Shown one piece after another: positions 13,101 to 22,840 of a stretch of 64,000 nt of DNA. Below the pieces are notes generated by a model. It saw only the letters and a list, made by a program, of their open reading frames with translations, was not told the origin of the DNA and did not search any database. This DNA is from Haliotis asinina (taxonomy: Eukaryota; Mollusca; Gastropoda; Lepetellida; Haliotidae). Positions within the stretch are counted from its first letter, which is position 1; each line of letters opens with the position of its first letter. Made by a program: the position numbers and the translations under genes. The stretch is from NCBI RefSeq assembly GCF_037392515.1, contig NC_090291.1:627501-691500 (forward strand), written 5' to 3'.

Positions 13101-16100
13101 CTTCATGAATTGTACACATGTGGGGAATGGATCCAGGGGCTTTGGCGTGTGATGAGGACGACGACGACGATGACGATGATGATGATGGTGGTGATGATGA
13201 TGATGGTGATGAAGAAGAAGAAGAAGAAGCACACCTGGACGTCAGTAAGTCGGCTGAAGTCTGGCTTAATGTAGTAGATGATCCCTTGCACAGCTCCCGG
13301 AAGCGTGACTGCCCGGATGAGGATCAGTGTGAGGAGTAAATAAGGTAGGATTGCAGTCACATACACCACCTGGGAAAAAGTCACGCAGAGTGACCATTGA
13401 GAAACAGCTCTCGGAATCGTTGCGAACCTATTATGTTTATATAAACCGATGCACTGCCCGTCAGCTTCGAGAATGCAAGGTAAGATTCAAGCTATGTCAC
13501 TGGATATGATGAGTCACATTCGTCTTCAGATTCAAGTGTAAACTGTACTAGGTTCAAGTGTAAACTGTACTAGGTTCAAGTGTAAACTGTACTAGGTTCA
13601 AGTGTAAACTGTACTAGGTTCAAGTGTAAACTGTACTAGGTTCAAGTGGGAACATAAGAGTCATGTGAAAAGAACAAATTATTTGGTACTGGTACTGTCC
13701 ACTGGTATTGCGGATGGAATGGCAGGATGAATGAGTATATTGCCATAGGTTAAACACTTGTATCTGAAGTGATTCCTGAGAAATCGAGTGTCGATAAAGG
13801 TGTAAATGACTAATGCCAAATATATGAGTAATAACTGCATTGAAAGGTTAATGCAGTCAGGTTAAATGTCTCTCTTTACAACGGCCCTGTGCACACAGAC
13901 ATGATTGTGTGACGCGACAACGGATTGACGCAAATTGTCACATGCAGGTGCTCACTGACATTCATAAAGTCTCGCGAGGACCTACTTCCGGATCCCGGCT
14001 CCCTTTGCGATATGTGAGACAGGGCCTAGCTAACTTCCGGTACCAAATTACTGGTGACAAGGGTATATACAAGAACCAGTTCTAGTTCCAAATTGGGCGA
14101 ACGACATAAATGACCTTACTAGACCGGACCAAGTGTACGTTGTTTGTCACAGGGACCTATAACATAGCTATGGAAAGTAAGTGAGAGAGTGAGTAAGTAT
14201 GGGTTTACGCCACTTTTAGCAATAATTATTATATCAGCACTGTAACGGCAGGGGACACCGGAAATGGGCTTCACGCGAGACGCGAAAACGTTTCCGCTAG
14301 GCTACACCGCCGCCCCGCCCATCAGTAGTTAACGCCACATACAGTATGGTTCATAATTATTGAGAATAGCTAAAGCATTTCATATTATTAAACGAGAACA
14401 AATCAGATAAAATTGAATGTATTGTGAAAGTGAACTGACCTTTTCATGTTGTGTAGGTAACAATTTAATATTTTGTCAAGTCTCCTTGAGCTTCACGGCA
14501 CAGTCTAAGACGGGTAGGCGTACTTCCTATCAGAGAGGTTAGTGTCTCGTGAGTTATGCTGTCCCAGTATCGGACCACTTCTCTCTTCATGTCTCCAATT
14601 TTTGTCAACCCCTTTTGATTCACACATTCCTTCATCATCCCCCAAAATGTTCTCAATGGGATTTAAGTCAGGACTATATGCAGGAAATGGTAATGCAGTC
14701 ACATTTTTCTCCTGAAACCACTGCTTGGCATGTTTTGCGGTGTGTTTAGGATCATTATCTTGCTGCAAAATCCAGTCATTTCCATAAAACACATGTGCAC
14801 TTGGAAGGAGAAAATTATCTAATATGTTAGTGTAGCGTTGACTTGTCAGATTTCCCTCAAACACACACAGCGGGGTCGTTCCTAATAAGGATATCCCTCC
14901 CCATACATGAAACTTTGGGCTGTATTTAGGTCGTCGATACAACGGTGCTGACGCAGACTGTGTCCATATTTTCACATTATTGGGATATACCTATATTGAG
15001 CTTTCATCAGTAAAAATCACATTTTCCCAGTCAAAGTTTTCATGTGCCAAACACCACTCAACACGCCTGTCTTTATGTTCTTGTTTCATGAGAAGAGAAG
15101 GAATTCCAGTCTTTTTCTCCCATCCAAGATCAATCAAATTTCTTCTAACTGTAGATTTTGATACAACTGTTGATCCCCTTTCTATCATTTCATACCTGAT
15201 GTTGGAGATGCTTGCCCTTTGCTTTTTAGACGCTAAAATTCCCAGCCGGACGCGATCTGAGAAGTCCAATTTTCTGGGTCTCCCTGCTCCTTTCTGGTGC
15301 CCAAAATCCTTTCCCTCTTTAAAATTCTTCCTAATCCTATACACAGTAGAAAGAGGAGTTCCTGTTCTCTCTGCCAATGTATTTACATCATCAATTCCTT
15401 GATTACACAACTCAAAAATCAACCTTCTTTTATCTTCAGCAGACATTGTTGACAGTGCTGAGGAAAATGACGTCTGCTACAAATTCAGGGGAGGTAACTC
15501 TAATTGTACTATACTCAGTAGGCCAAGATGAGTTACCTCCCTTATACCATTACTTAGTTTTAAGTATCAGTGAATCAGTCGAGGTGTTAGGATAGCTCAA
15601 AGTAAGAAGAAAAATTCTCAATAATTATGAACCAGACTATATATTTACGTCCCAGTCGAAATCTCAACATTTGAACTTTCTGCTTCAACCCATTCGTGTG
15701 AACCTTAGTCTAACCTTTCCGACAGATTTGACACCTCTTATCAAACAGAGAAATATAAGGAGCCATGCAGCAAACAATGCGAGAGCCATATGCCACTGTA
15801 TTCCGCCCATGTCGTGCAGTCCTGCAGAAACACGCAATGTGTTGTACCTGAAACAATATACTGATATGATTCAGGATGACCGCAGCTGGAAAACAAAGGG
15901 TATTATCACGTGCACGTTGTACATGTAGAAAGTTCAGAGCCTTGCAGTCTGTTGTGAGAGGACAAAACAGCATCCGTCGTATGTTGCAAGTGAAACATAA
16001 AACACATAAACGCTTACTTTAAAGAGATTTCACTTTTTCGAAACGTGGGTTTCCTTTGTGGTTCGGGTTATGTTACGTATTTCTATCTCAGCTACTCTTG

Positions 16101-19100
16101 TAAACACATACAGTAATTTAGGAAGACAGTCTCGGATTTCAGTTTCAATACATTTTCTCAGTTTGTTCCGACAACCAGACACTTGATATGCAGTCTGCTT
16201 TGAAAAAATGTTATGTTAACAAATTAGTAAGCTTTTACAAAAGCGAAGGAAAACGTGTTGTGGCAGCAGAATTCACGGATTGCTCTATTGCTCTGGCATT
16301 ACAATTCTAATGGTTTCAGAACTTACATCCAGAACTCCTCTGCTGCTGAACTTGAAACATTGGAGCTGCTGCTGCTGCTGCTGCTGCTAGGGTGTGTGCT
16401 GATGGTCCAGTACGTCGTCAGAGCATCAACCTGGCTGACGTTGTATACAACGCTGGTATTGGCCGTCGTCGTGTTGACGGAGACAGCTTCTGAGTCCCAG
16501 GTGGTACATGCGGGTGTGTTCCACCAGTTAGAGCAGGTAGTCCAGGGCAGGACAGGGTAGAAGGACATTGCCAGGTAGTACAGGACCCAGGCTATGATCA
16601 GGTTGAAGTAGAACGAACATATGAAGGAGGCGATGCTCATCACATAGCCCAACCCTGGAAATGGTATCACGTCACTTTATCATTGATCACTTGCGCAATG
16701 GAGATGATTTTACAGATATGATTTTACAAATGTTTTCCTGCGTACTTGAGAAGGTGAAATATCATTTTACTATTGATTCCATACGTAGTTGAAATTGTAA
16801 CATCACCGTTACCATTGATTCCATACGTACTTGAAATTGTAACATCACCAATACCATCGATTTCATGCCTACTGCAGAAGGTAAAATATCAGTTTACCAC
16901 CGATTGATTCTGTACTCGAGATAGTTAAAGTTCCACCGAGCAACGGTGGCCTGTGACGTAGACAAAGAAAACATGTAGATGTAAAGTATCAAGTCCATAC
17001 ACGTAATGGTGACTATATGTCGTACAATAATATCACAATTGTCGTGTTTTGAAGATACTAACTCGTGGGGGTGTATATTGTAGTTCCATAAACTATAAAT
17101 ATAAGACCATATGTCATTACCTATTATCAGATATATTCGGATACTTTCATATAAGATCTTTCCAGAACAAACTCATTTCCCTGTACACGTATAAGAGATT
17201 TATACCTTCAGAGTCTATTATAAGATATCAATTATGGCATAAGCAAATTGTAAACAAGTCAATATATGCATGTAATGACAAATATCCAATAGATTCATCA
17301 ACTTACCTTTGAACAGTGGGCAAATGCTCCACACATGTAATGCCCCGCGTCCAGAAAACTGACCAATGGCTATCTCCAAGAAGAACAGTGGCAGGCCTAC
17401 CAGGACTAGGCAGACCAGATATGGGATCAGGAATGCTCCTATTGAAGACAAATTTTGTGTGAGGTTTTAGTAATCTGTTCCATACACAAACACACTAAAC
17501 TCGCTCCATTTTAGCATCGAATACATAGGTTGATGGCTCAAGATATCATTACAGCATTGATCATAACACAACGGAGAATAGGGAGAATTAATAGCCTGCA
17601 TGGTACTCCTACACCATATGAACCTCCACAAAATTAGGTTCACCATATAATATCTGCTAGTGCGTGAGTGAGTGAGTGTGGTTTACGTCGCTTTTAGCAG
17701 TATTTCAGCAATATCACAGATGGGGACATTAGAAAAACTCTCCACGCATTTTGCTCATGCGTGGAATCGAACCCAGGTCATCGGCATGTAATTTACACAC
17801 TTGATAAGTCCTTTCCTTACAAAGCAAGTCTACTTATCTTCCCGGGTTAATTAATTGATTCTGTAAACAATAACCTTCTTAATTCCTTAATCTTGATAGT
17901 TGATGGATAAACCTCTGTATTTAGAATTAATTAGAAGTCTATGTAATATGTCAGTTCTTGATGTTGATAATGTCTGTGTCAATTCTTGTTGATAACAACC
18001 TTTAATCCTTTGTTTAGATGTAGTATTTATGAAGTTTGGAATATCGCCGACATCTTGTAACGAATCCTAACGAATCCTAAACCATCCTGGAAAAGACGCT
18101 CTCTTATATGAGTGTTCTATGTTCTATTAAGTCCAGGTTAAACATCATGGTACAAATCTGTTGTCTGCTTGACGACAGTATCTTACACCAGTATTTAAGA
18201 CATTTTGTGTGATAGACGACGTGTAATGCCACAGTCGCCAAGAGCCGCAGCGTTAGAGACGTGATTTCCGGATGAAAGAATGAATTTACAGAAACGTGAA
18301 TGGAAATTTCTGATGATATATCTTCTTTCACACACCCATATTTCTGATCCATACAAAACTTATCAGTATGATCTGAACGTCGAATATCTTACAAGCGATA
18401 TTTGTTGTTATGTTTTTCAGTTGTCCCTGGAGTGTTTTCACGCTGAACATTGCTTTGCTTTCCTTGGGTCTTAGTACATCTAAAGCCTTGCTCCATGATA
18501 ATTTCGATTAAAACATCAGACCTAGATGATTATAATAAGTAGAGATCTTTATATCGACTTCGCCATGTTTCCGTTTTTCTGTTTCTTTAATGATGCCTCC
18601 ATTTCTGAAAATTATCATCTCTGTTTTTTTCTAAGTTTACTTCCAGGCCCCATTTGAGACAAAACGTCTTTGATATTTCAATCTTCAGTTGCATTCCTGT
18701 TACTATATCATCAAATATACATAAATAATCGGCAAAGAATAATTAAAGAATTTCTGAAAAGTCTTGTGGAACAAATATCCCTCTCAGTTCCGAGTCTTGT
18801 ATCATGTGTTCCAGTTCCACAATGTATAACGAGAAAAAGATAGCAGCCTTGTCTCACTCCACTCACAGTGTCCAAATAGTCAGTACTAGATGAATTAGTC
18901 GTCTTAATTACCGATTTTACCTTGGGATACTTTTGTAAGAATCCTATAAAATATGCAAGAATTGTCCGTGAATAACTTTCTTTAGTATCATTAACCATAA
19001 CACCTTTCTGTTCACACAGTCAATGCCTTGTTTACAAAGTTTACAAATAGACAGTAGAATCGCACTTATCGAAAGGTATTTCTGTGCTCAATCCTGGAGA

Positions 19101-22100
19101 CAGAACATATTATCCACTTTACTGAAACAGCCTGTGATCCTTGAATCTTCTCATACAATCTTCTCAAAAACTGGAATCTTCTCAGACACTTCTGAACGCC
19201 TTTGTAACCGTTTATTTAATATGTGCGTATTCATTACTCCTTACACGTCTATTCTTACACGTCTGGCAATGATTCTGCCAAATCAGTATCCGAACCAGTA
19301 ATCGGCAATTTACCTAAAGCTTAGTGTTTATTTTGTTTCATCATTCGACACTGTTCGTCATACCACGTCCTGGTTACAAATTGTTTGGATCGATAGGTTC
19401 TTTTTATTCCACATATAGCGTCTGACGACGTTCCCATTTAGCATAACGTATTTGAAGCAGCGTTGATATTCGTGTTAACATCTCTTGTGCATAGTACAAT
19501 GTCATAATCTTCCATATACTCATGAACTACACCAAGAAACATGTCAATTGATTCCTCCATCCATATATAACTATCAACATTTCATCATTTCGAATTTTCA
19601 CCATTTCCATAATTTAAATCTGGTTTTTCATAGAAAATTGTATTGTAAATGATCGGATTCACTGTGTGTTGAAACAATCAAGATCGAATTTTAACATATT
19701 CGAAATGCAAGGACACAGATCGATGAAATTAGTTCCCTCCCATGAATAACACGTAAGATCACCCAGGGGTCACTGATGTTTCTCCCATTTATCATGTTAA
19801 ACACAATGTTTTACATAGTTCAGTATGATCAATTTGCATATGAATTCACGTAATCGTTGCTGTTTCTCGATATATGAATATATTGTCGACGTAGTTCATA
19901 TCCTAAAGTGATGATGTATAGTTTGAACTGTCACTTTCCATGTAATCTTGTATATGTCCACATCTGGCATTGAAATCTCGAAAAATGATCATTGACGTGT
20001 ACAGTGGATAAGAAGCAGTGTTCCTGCAAATCAGTCACTACTTGAAGCCTACTATCACTCTCCCTGATGAACTGAAGGAATGCATGAACAGAAATCCAAG
20101 GAGTATATGCTGTGATGTGCCCATAAAACCTTTATCCACGAGATGAAATATGCAATCAGAGAACTATAAATATGTATCAGACATAGTTATGTCGTAGAAT
20201 GTTCTTCTGACGGGATATTTTGTTCAAGAACCCGTGTCCAATATTTTTCATAGTAAGCCGGAGATCCGGGACAAAGGGACATCTAACCTCGCCCTGAAAT
20301 GCGAATATAGTTATCCAGCCCGGGTTTCGGGTTTCATACAAGATGACAGAACTATGTGAATGCTGTGTGGGTGGTGCTATAAAAAATGTATCAGCACGAG
20401 GCAGAAGAAAGTTACTCAAACCAGTTAGACAGGTCTTGGTCTGGTAGCTTCACTAGCTCAAACGATGTTGGTAATTAAAGTGTGATAAATGGGATCGCCA
20501 GGTTTCGTATTGGTGTCAATGGAGAGTCACCCGAAAGGAAACACTTCCTACTGTGCCCCCGGACACATCTCCAAAGTTTCCCTTTGTAAAAGCAGGGATA
20601 CTCTACAACAGGGATATACAGGTCACTCGCTTGCTTTCTTTACCATTTGTACGTGTGCCTCGTCATTCTCCAACGCACACAGTGACTTGGCTCGTTCCTA
20701 GCGCAACTTTAGTTGTGTTTAACAGAACTTCAGCCAGTTTATTGTATCAGTCGGAATTTTACAATGAATGAATGAATGAATTATAGTAATAATTAAGAGC
20801 ACAAATTGTGTGAATCAATGAAAGAAATAAAGAAAAAGAATAAAAGAAAGAAGTACACATGTGAATGAATGAAAGAATAAATGTTACACCGCGGTCTTCC
20901 CCCCCCCCAAACATGTTAAAGAACGCAAAAGTATCGCAAGGAAACGTGTTAACATCAGCTGTCCTTTTTAAAAAATCTACTTTGAGACATTTTGCTTACA
21001 TTAATGATGAATTCAGATATCTTATTGCATGTGGGGAATGGAAAGGACATTAACAAAATGTTACCCGACATTGTCACACTGTCCTCAAAAATAAAGTGTA
21101 AAACTGTCAGAAAGCGTTCTAAAACACCTTTCCACTTTTGTCAAATAATAAGATCCACAAGAAAGAAAGAAGTTATGGAACTATAACCCTCAAGCATCAA
21201 TAGCGAATCAGATCAGATCGGCGATATGTCATAATTTTCACACACCTCAAATACATTTTGTTTTAGGTTATAAAACTATCACTATTACTTGCAAACACAT
21301 TTCACCTGATAGTATACTCCCCTCATAATAATTAAAGGTGTATGTGAAAGATGTTTTTGAAGTAATAACTAGAAACACTCTCAACAGTTGGGCGAAATGT
21401 CATTTTTCACACACCTCAATTACACTCTAACAATTTTTAAGGTCATAGAACTGTCACTATTACTTACAAATACAACCTGTCTTACAATTACTCAGAGACA
21501 GGAACATGCATCCTTGAAGCCTTGTTTGTTATGACCGATTATCAAAACATTAACGTTTCAACATTATGTCCATAACAAAATATGAATTATGAAACGATGT
21601 GACTTTATACCCATGGTCATGATGAAACCTGTAAACTGATCTCAGCTGTATGTTTTATGGGTCAGATTTGAAAGTAGGGAATCGTTTTGAGAATTTAATG
21701 ATCGTTCACAGTCTGAATTGTATATGCTTAATATATTGACCGACCATAGCGGATTTTAAAATTTCATTAATATCATTGCTAAAACATACAGTACATTAAT
21801 AACAGACAACAGAGTACATCATTGCTAAAACATACAGTACATTAATAACAGACAACAGAATACATCATTGCTAAAACATACAGTGCATTAATAACAGACA
21901 GCAGAATACATTATTGCTAAAACATACAGTGCATTAATAACAGACAGCAGAATACATTATTGCTAAAACATACAGTGCATTAATAACAGACAACAGAATA
22001 CATTAGGGTGAAAGACAACAAAGACTATCCCTGATCCACTTGAAATGTATAAACATGGAAACATGACTATTCACAGCTCTACAAAAGGAAACTGAGGTTT

Positions 22101-22840
22101 AGATCACCTGCTGCTAAAAAGGTCAATTTTAAGCCACCACACTCGAGGACATGTGCACTGAACAATGAAGGAAAGGATAATTGAATGAATAACTGATTGA
22201 ATGAACACAATCAATCAACCCTTAACCCGTGGCCCATTAACAGGTAGACTTACTTCTATGGTGTTGTGCATTTTCGACATAGCATCTGGATATGTATTTC
22301 TGCCATTTGTGAAAGTGTCACTACTGCAACTAGAAACTGATTATGTCACCGTGTATATTCAGAACAACGTTGGAGATTTAGATAAACAGACACTTCCTCT
22401 CACGATTAAAAGATAGTTGCTTTAGAGACAATTGCTGTAAGAATAATGCCATGTAACAGTACTGAAATATTCAACTAGCTCTCCATACTTTGTCATCTAT
22501 GGTCATCCGGGATGAAGTTCTACGAGTTCGTGAGTCAAGACTCAACATAAAGAACTACATTCTGTCCTCAGATATATCAATGTGTGTTCTTACCTCCGCC
22601 ATTTCTGTTACAGAAGTAGGGGAATCTCCACAAATTCCCCACACCAACACTATACCCAGCCAAAGACAGAAAAAAGTCCATCTGGTTGGACCAGCTGCTT
22701 CTTTCATTTTCGGCTTCGGTCGGGGTGTCGTCGCAGCTGTTCTTGGCGTTCATGTGCAACATAGGGATCTCCCCCTCAGTATCGAACGTCTGATCCATTT
22801 TGCCTTGTGTTGTTGTCTGCGGAGTGGATGACGTACTCAT
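4032..22840 (-). CDS. SLC6-family sodium-dependent amino-acid transporter (12 exons placed)
   Basis: A multi-exon gene for a neurotransmitter:sodium symporter, a 12-TM plasma-membrane carrier that couples amino-acid uptake to Na+ (and usually Cl-). Coding exons, 5' to 3', are 22840-22594, 17438-17307, 16654-16327, 15847-15715, 13369-13235, 13020-12917, 9736-9612, 9469-9357, 7895-7764, 7118-7019, 6446-6346 and 4199-4032. All junctions use AG/GT, and every phase matches its neighbour (1,1,2,0,0,2,1,0,0,1,0). Together they encode about 606 residues. TM1 reads [15 protein letters not shown]: glycine sits where monoamine carriers have Asp, so the substrate is an amino acid, glycine- or proline-like, rather than an amine. 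The exact substrate cannot be read from sequence. The C-terminal tail after the 4032 donor was not found and may lie left of the window. Introns are loaded with transposons. Confidence 0.93.
4524..4867. repeat. 43-bp tandem repeat, 8 copies
   Basis: CAAGGTGAAT starts at 4528, 4571, 4614, 4657, 4700, 4743, 4786 and 4829, an exact 43-bp period with few mismatches. The unit contains TGACCT and AAGGTGA, which resemble nuclear-receptor half-sites. It lies in the intron between transporter exons 11 and 12. Confidence 0.96.
5280..5500. repeat. Degenerate GGATGG/GGTATGG simple repeat
   Basis: A G-rich stretch of irregular 5-6-nt units (GGATG, GGTATGG, GGATAGG), interrupted by an AT-rich segment at about 5360-5400. 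No coding or regulatory role is apparent. Confidence 0.7.
5515..6289. mobile_element. MITE copy 1 (about 775 bp, GGTCACATGCAA-type inverted ends)
   Basis: Starts AAAGGGCACATGCAAC and ends GTTGCATGTGACCC, so the ends are inverted repeats. It shares long stretches with the copy at 29185-29990, for example the GTGTCAATAAACCAGACATT segment, the GCATGCGTTATG segment and the end block. No transposase is encoded. TTAA abuts the left end. It lies in the transporter intron between exons 11 and 12. Confidence 0.85.
6346..6446 (-). CDS. SLC6 transporter exon 11 (RF-D-IE motif, TM11)
   Basis: 101 bp, phase 1 in and phase 0 out. It encodes [20 protein letters not shown] and the hydrophobic [13 protein letters not shown]. 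The RFxxDIExMxG motif after TM10 is diagnostic of the family. Confidence 0.95.
7019..7118 (-). CDS. SLC6 transporter exon 10 (TM10)
   Basis: 100 bp, phase 0 in and phase 1 out. It encodes [20 protein letters not shown] and continues to GWIYG, the TM10 signature. The split Gly codon is completed by exon 11. Confidence 0.95.
7764..7895 (-). CDS. SLC6 transporter exon 9 (TM8 end, TM9)
   Basis: 132 bp, phase 0 on both sides. It encodes [20 protein letters not shown], the KRR basic loop and TM9 ([20 protein letters not shown]). It is flanked by TTTTCAG and GTATTG splice sites. Confidence 0.95.
8164..8977 (-). mobile_element. Internally deleted Tc1-like transposon
   Basis: On the minus strand a start at 8885 opens [10 protein letters not shown] and a helix-turn-helix-like N-terminus ([16 protein letters not shown]), then breaks. 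Further on comes [14 protein letters not shown] and [19 protein letters not shown], the second Asp and the Glu region of a Tc1/IS630 DDE transposase. The middle of the protein is missing, so this is a deletion derivative. TACGGGT at 8164 and ACCCGTA at about 8971 may mark the ends, but the boundaries are approximate. It sits between transporter exons 8 and 9. Confidence 0.75.
9357..9469 (-). CDS. SLC6 transporter exon 8 (extracellular loop 4, TM8)
   Basis: 113 bp, phase 1 in and phase 0 out. It encodes [16 protein letters not shown] and a TM8 segment ending LVTVGVDSE. This matches the family's GPGLAF...YPEA...LDSQ block, which carries Na+-site residues. Confidence 0.95.
9612..9736 (-). CDS. 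SLC6 transporter exon 7 (TM7)
   Basis: 125 bp, phase 2 in and phase 1 out. It encodes [20 protein letters not shown] then [13 protein letters not shown], the conserved TM7 block. A long intron of about 3.2 kb upstream carries a LINE remnant. Confidence 0.95.
10640..11800 (+). pseudogene. Non-LTR retrotransposon (LINE) reverse transcriptase remnant
   Basis: Frame pieces encode [20 protein letters not shown] and [16 protein letters not shown] (fingers/palm block) and, in another frame, [15 protein letters not shown], the catalytic ADD motif. Further on come a [16 protein letters not shown] stretch and a [10 protein letters not shown] motif typical of LINE C-termini. At least two frame changes and stops are present, so it is dead. 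It lies in the transporter intron between exons 6 and 7. Confidence 0.85.
11650..11708. repeat. 15-bp tandem repeat (ATAACACCCAACAGT), about 4 copies
   Basis: Four consecutive 15-bp units, the last diverged (CACCTAGAAGT). They lie inside the LINE remnant and keep its local frame open, because 15 is a multiple of three. Confidence 0.9.
12917..13020 (-). CDS. SLC6 transporter exon 6 (TM6 region)
   Basis: 104 bp, phase 0 in and phase 2 out. It encodes [20 protein letters not shown] followed by [11 protein letters not shown], the unwound TM6 core that lines the substrate site in the family. The AG at the end joins the first G of exon 7 to make Arg. Confidence 0.95.
13157..13230. repeat. (GAT/GAC)n-(GAA)n microsatellite
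   Basis: Plus strand GAC-GAT-GGT triplets followed by GAAGAAGAA, ending just short of the exon 5 donor at 13234. It fills much of the 214-nt intron between transporter exons 5 and 6. The apparent poly-Asp and poly-His ORFs across it are artefacts. Confidence 0.93.
13235..13369 (-). CDS. SLC6 transporter exon 5 (TM5)
   Basis: 135 bp, phase 0 on both sides. It opens [20 protein letters not shown] (TM5) and continues to the conserved LPGAVQGI segment and a [10 protein letters not shown] stretch. The following intron is only 214 nt and is largely a CAT/TTC microsatellite on the coding strand. Confidence 0.95.
13531..13648. repeat. 22-bp tandem repeat, about 5.4 copies
   Basis: TTCAAGTGTAAACTGTACTAGG repeats at 13531, 13553, 13575, 13597 and 13619, then fades at 13641. 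The copies are identical, suggesting recent expansion. Intronic. Confidence 0.96.
14175..14330 (-). mobile_element. SINE-like repeat, diverged copy
   Basis: GTGAGTAAG, TTACGCCACTTTTAGCAAT, GGGGACACCGGAAATGGGCT and CTAGGCTACACCGCCGCCCC follow the order of a repeat common in abalone sequence. The region also matches the copies at 17660-17800 and 31901-32060, whose tRNA-like B box reads on the minus strand. Assignment to abalone is from memory. Confidence 0.6.
14342..15639 (-). mobile_element. Tc1/mariner transposon with TA target duplication
   Basis: The ends are inverted repeats: AGTATGGTTCATAATTATTG on the left and, on the opposite strand at the right, AGTCTGGTTCATAATTATTG. TA dinucleotides lie outside both ends (14340-14341 and 15640-15641). 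The 1298-bp body encodes one DD34E transposase on the minus strand (separate entry). Inserted in the transporter intron between exons 4 and 5. Confidence 0.93.
14465..15446 (-). pseudogene. Tc1-type DD34E transposase, broken
   Basis: Catalyses cut-and-paste transposition at TA when intact. From the ATG at 15446: paired-like helix-turn-helix domains ([27 protein letters not shown]), then VIFTDES with the first Asp, [18 protein letters not shown] with the second, and SPDLNPIEN with the Glu. There are 34 residues between the second Asp and the Glu. Two lesions are visible: an in-frame TAG at 14993-14991 shortly after the first Asp, and a single-base frameshift in the T/G run just after NPIEN. 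The last about 60 residues continue in the shifted frame to the stop near 14465. The copy is therefore inactive, though little decayed. Confidence 0.93.
15715..15847 (-). CDS. SLC6 transporter exon 4 (TM4)
   Basis: 133 bp, phase 2 in (the split codon makes Met with exon 3) and phase 0 out. It encodes the end of extracellular loop 2 ([17 protein letters not shown]) and TM4, finishing at KSVGK. With exon 5 it forms the family's conserved GKVVY junction. Confidence 0.94.
16327..16654 (-). CDS. SLC6 transporter exon 3 (TM3 and extracellular loop 2)
   Basis: 328 bp, phase 1 in and phase 2 out. It encodes TM3 ([18 protein letters not shown]) and the large second extracellular loop, with two Cys for the usual disulfide ([15 protein letters not shown]) and several N-glycosylation sequons (NTT, NTS, NVS). 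The loop contains a run of nine serines from an AGC/CTG microsatellite at about 16365-16389, likely length-polymorphic. Confidence 0.94.
16730..16900. repeat. 42-bp diverged tandem repeat, about 3 copies
   Basis: ATTGATTCCATACGTA at 16772 and 16814 and ATCGATTTCATGCC at about 16856 follow a 42-bp period, each followed by TTGAAATTGTAACATCACC or a diverged version. Intronic, between transporter exons 2 and 3. Confidence 0.8.
17307..17438 (-). CDS. SLC6 transporter exon 2 (TM2)
   Basis: 132 bp, entering and leaving in phase 1. It encodes [20 protein letters not shown] followed by [12 protein letters not shown], the conserved TM2 and following loop that ends with the SICPLFK segment. Flanked by a polypyrimidine-AG acceptor and the donor GTAAGT. 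Confidence 0.95.
17660..17800 (-). mobile_element. SINE-like repeat, fragment
   Basis: GTGAGTGAGTGAGTGTGGTT, CGCTTTTAGCAGTATTTCAG and GGAATCGAACCCAGGTCATC. The last string reads on the minus strand as GACCTGGGTTCGATTCC, a good Pol III B box. Related to the copies at 14175 and 31901. It lies in transporter intron 1. Confidence 0.65.
18060..20040 (-). pseudogene. LINE remnant (endonuclease and reverse transcriptase), minus strand
   Basis: Reading on the minus strand from right to left, fragments in several frames follow LINE order. An endonuclease-like [17 protein letters not shown] lies near 19940, with [15 protein letters not shown] near 19480. A linker [11 protein letters not shown] lies near 19360. 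RT block [10 protein letters not shown] lies near 18860, followed by thumb-like text near 18640. [21 protein letters not shown] stretch lies near 18480, and then C-terminal text to about 18060. Many stops and frameshifts make it long dead. It occupies part of the 5.2-kb first transporter intron. Confidence 0.75.
20041..21217. other. Intronic DNA, nothing recognised
   Basis: Part of transporter intron 1. It contains only short random open frames, an AAGAAA-rich simple stretch near 20810-20860 and a short C8 run near 20897. Confidence 0.5.
21218..21495. repeat. Diverged direct duplication, about 170-bp period
   Basis: Two blocks share ATGTCAT...TTTCACACACCTCAA, then TAGAACTGTCACTATTACTT or a close variant. 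They start near 21225 and 21395. Identity is moderate, so this is an old duplication within transporter intron 1. Confidence 0.65.
21772..22003. repeat. 46-bp tandem repeat, 5 copies
   Basis: ATCATTGCTAAAACATACAG (or ATTATTGC) begins at 21772, 21818, 21864, 21910 and 21956, an exact 46-bp period. Copies differ by only one to three bases. It lies in transporter intron 1. Confidence 0.95.
22594..22840 (-). CDS. SLC6 transporter exon 1 (start Met, N-terminal tail, TM1)
   Basis: Begins at ATG 22840-22838 and ends in phase 1 before the donor GTAAGA. It encodes a hydrophilic acidic tail of about 50 residues, then [18 protein letters not shown] and [12 protein letters not shown], the hallmark TM1 Na+/substrate-binding stretch. 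A 5' noncoding exon further upstream is possible but not visible. Confidence 0.93.

Noticed and set aside
12837..13339. Poly-His and poly-Asp/Glu proteins
   Set aside because: They are translations of the GAT/GAA microsatellite in the short transporter intron; the real exons use other frames.
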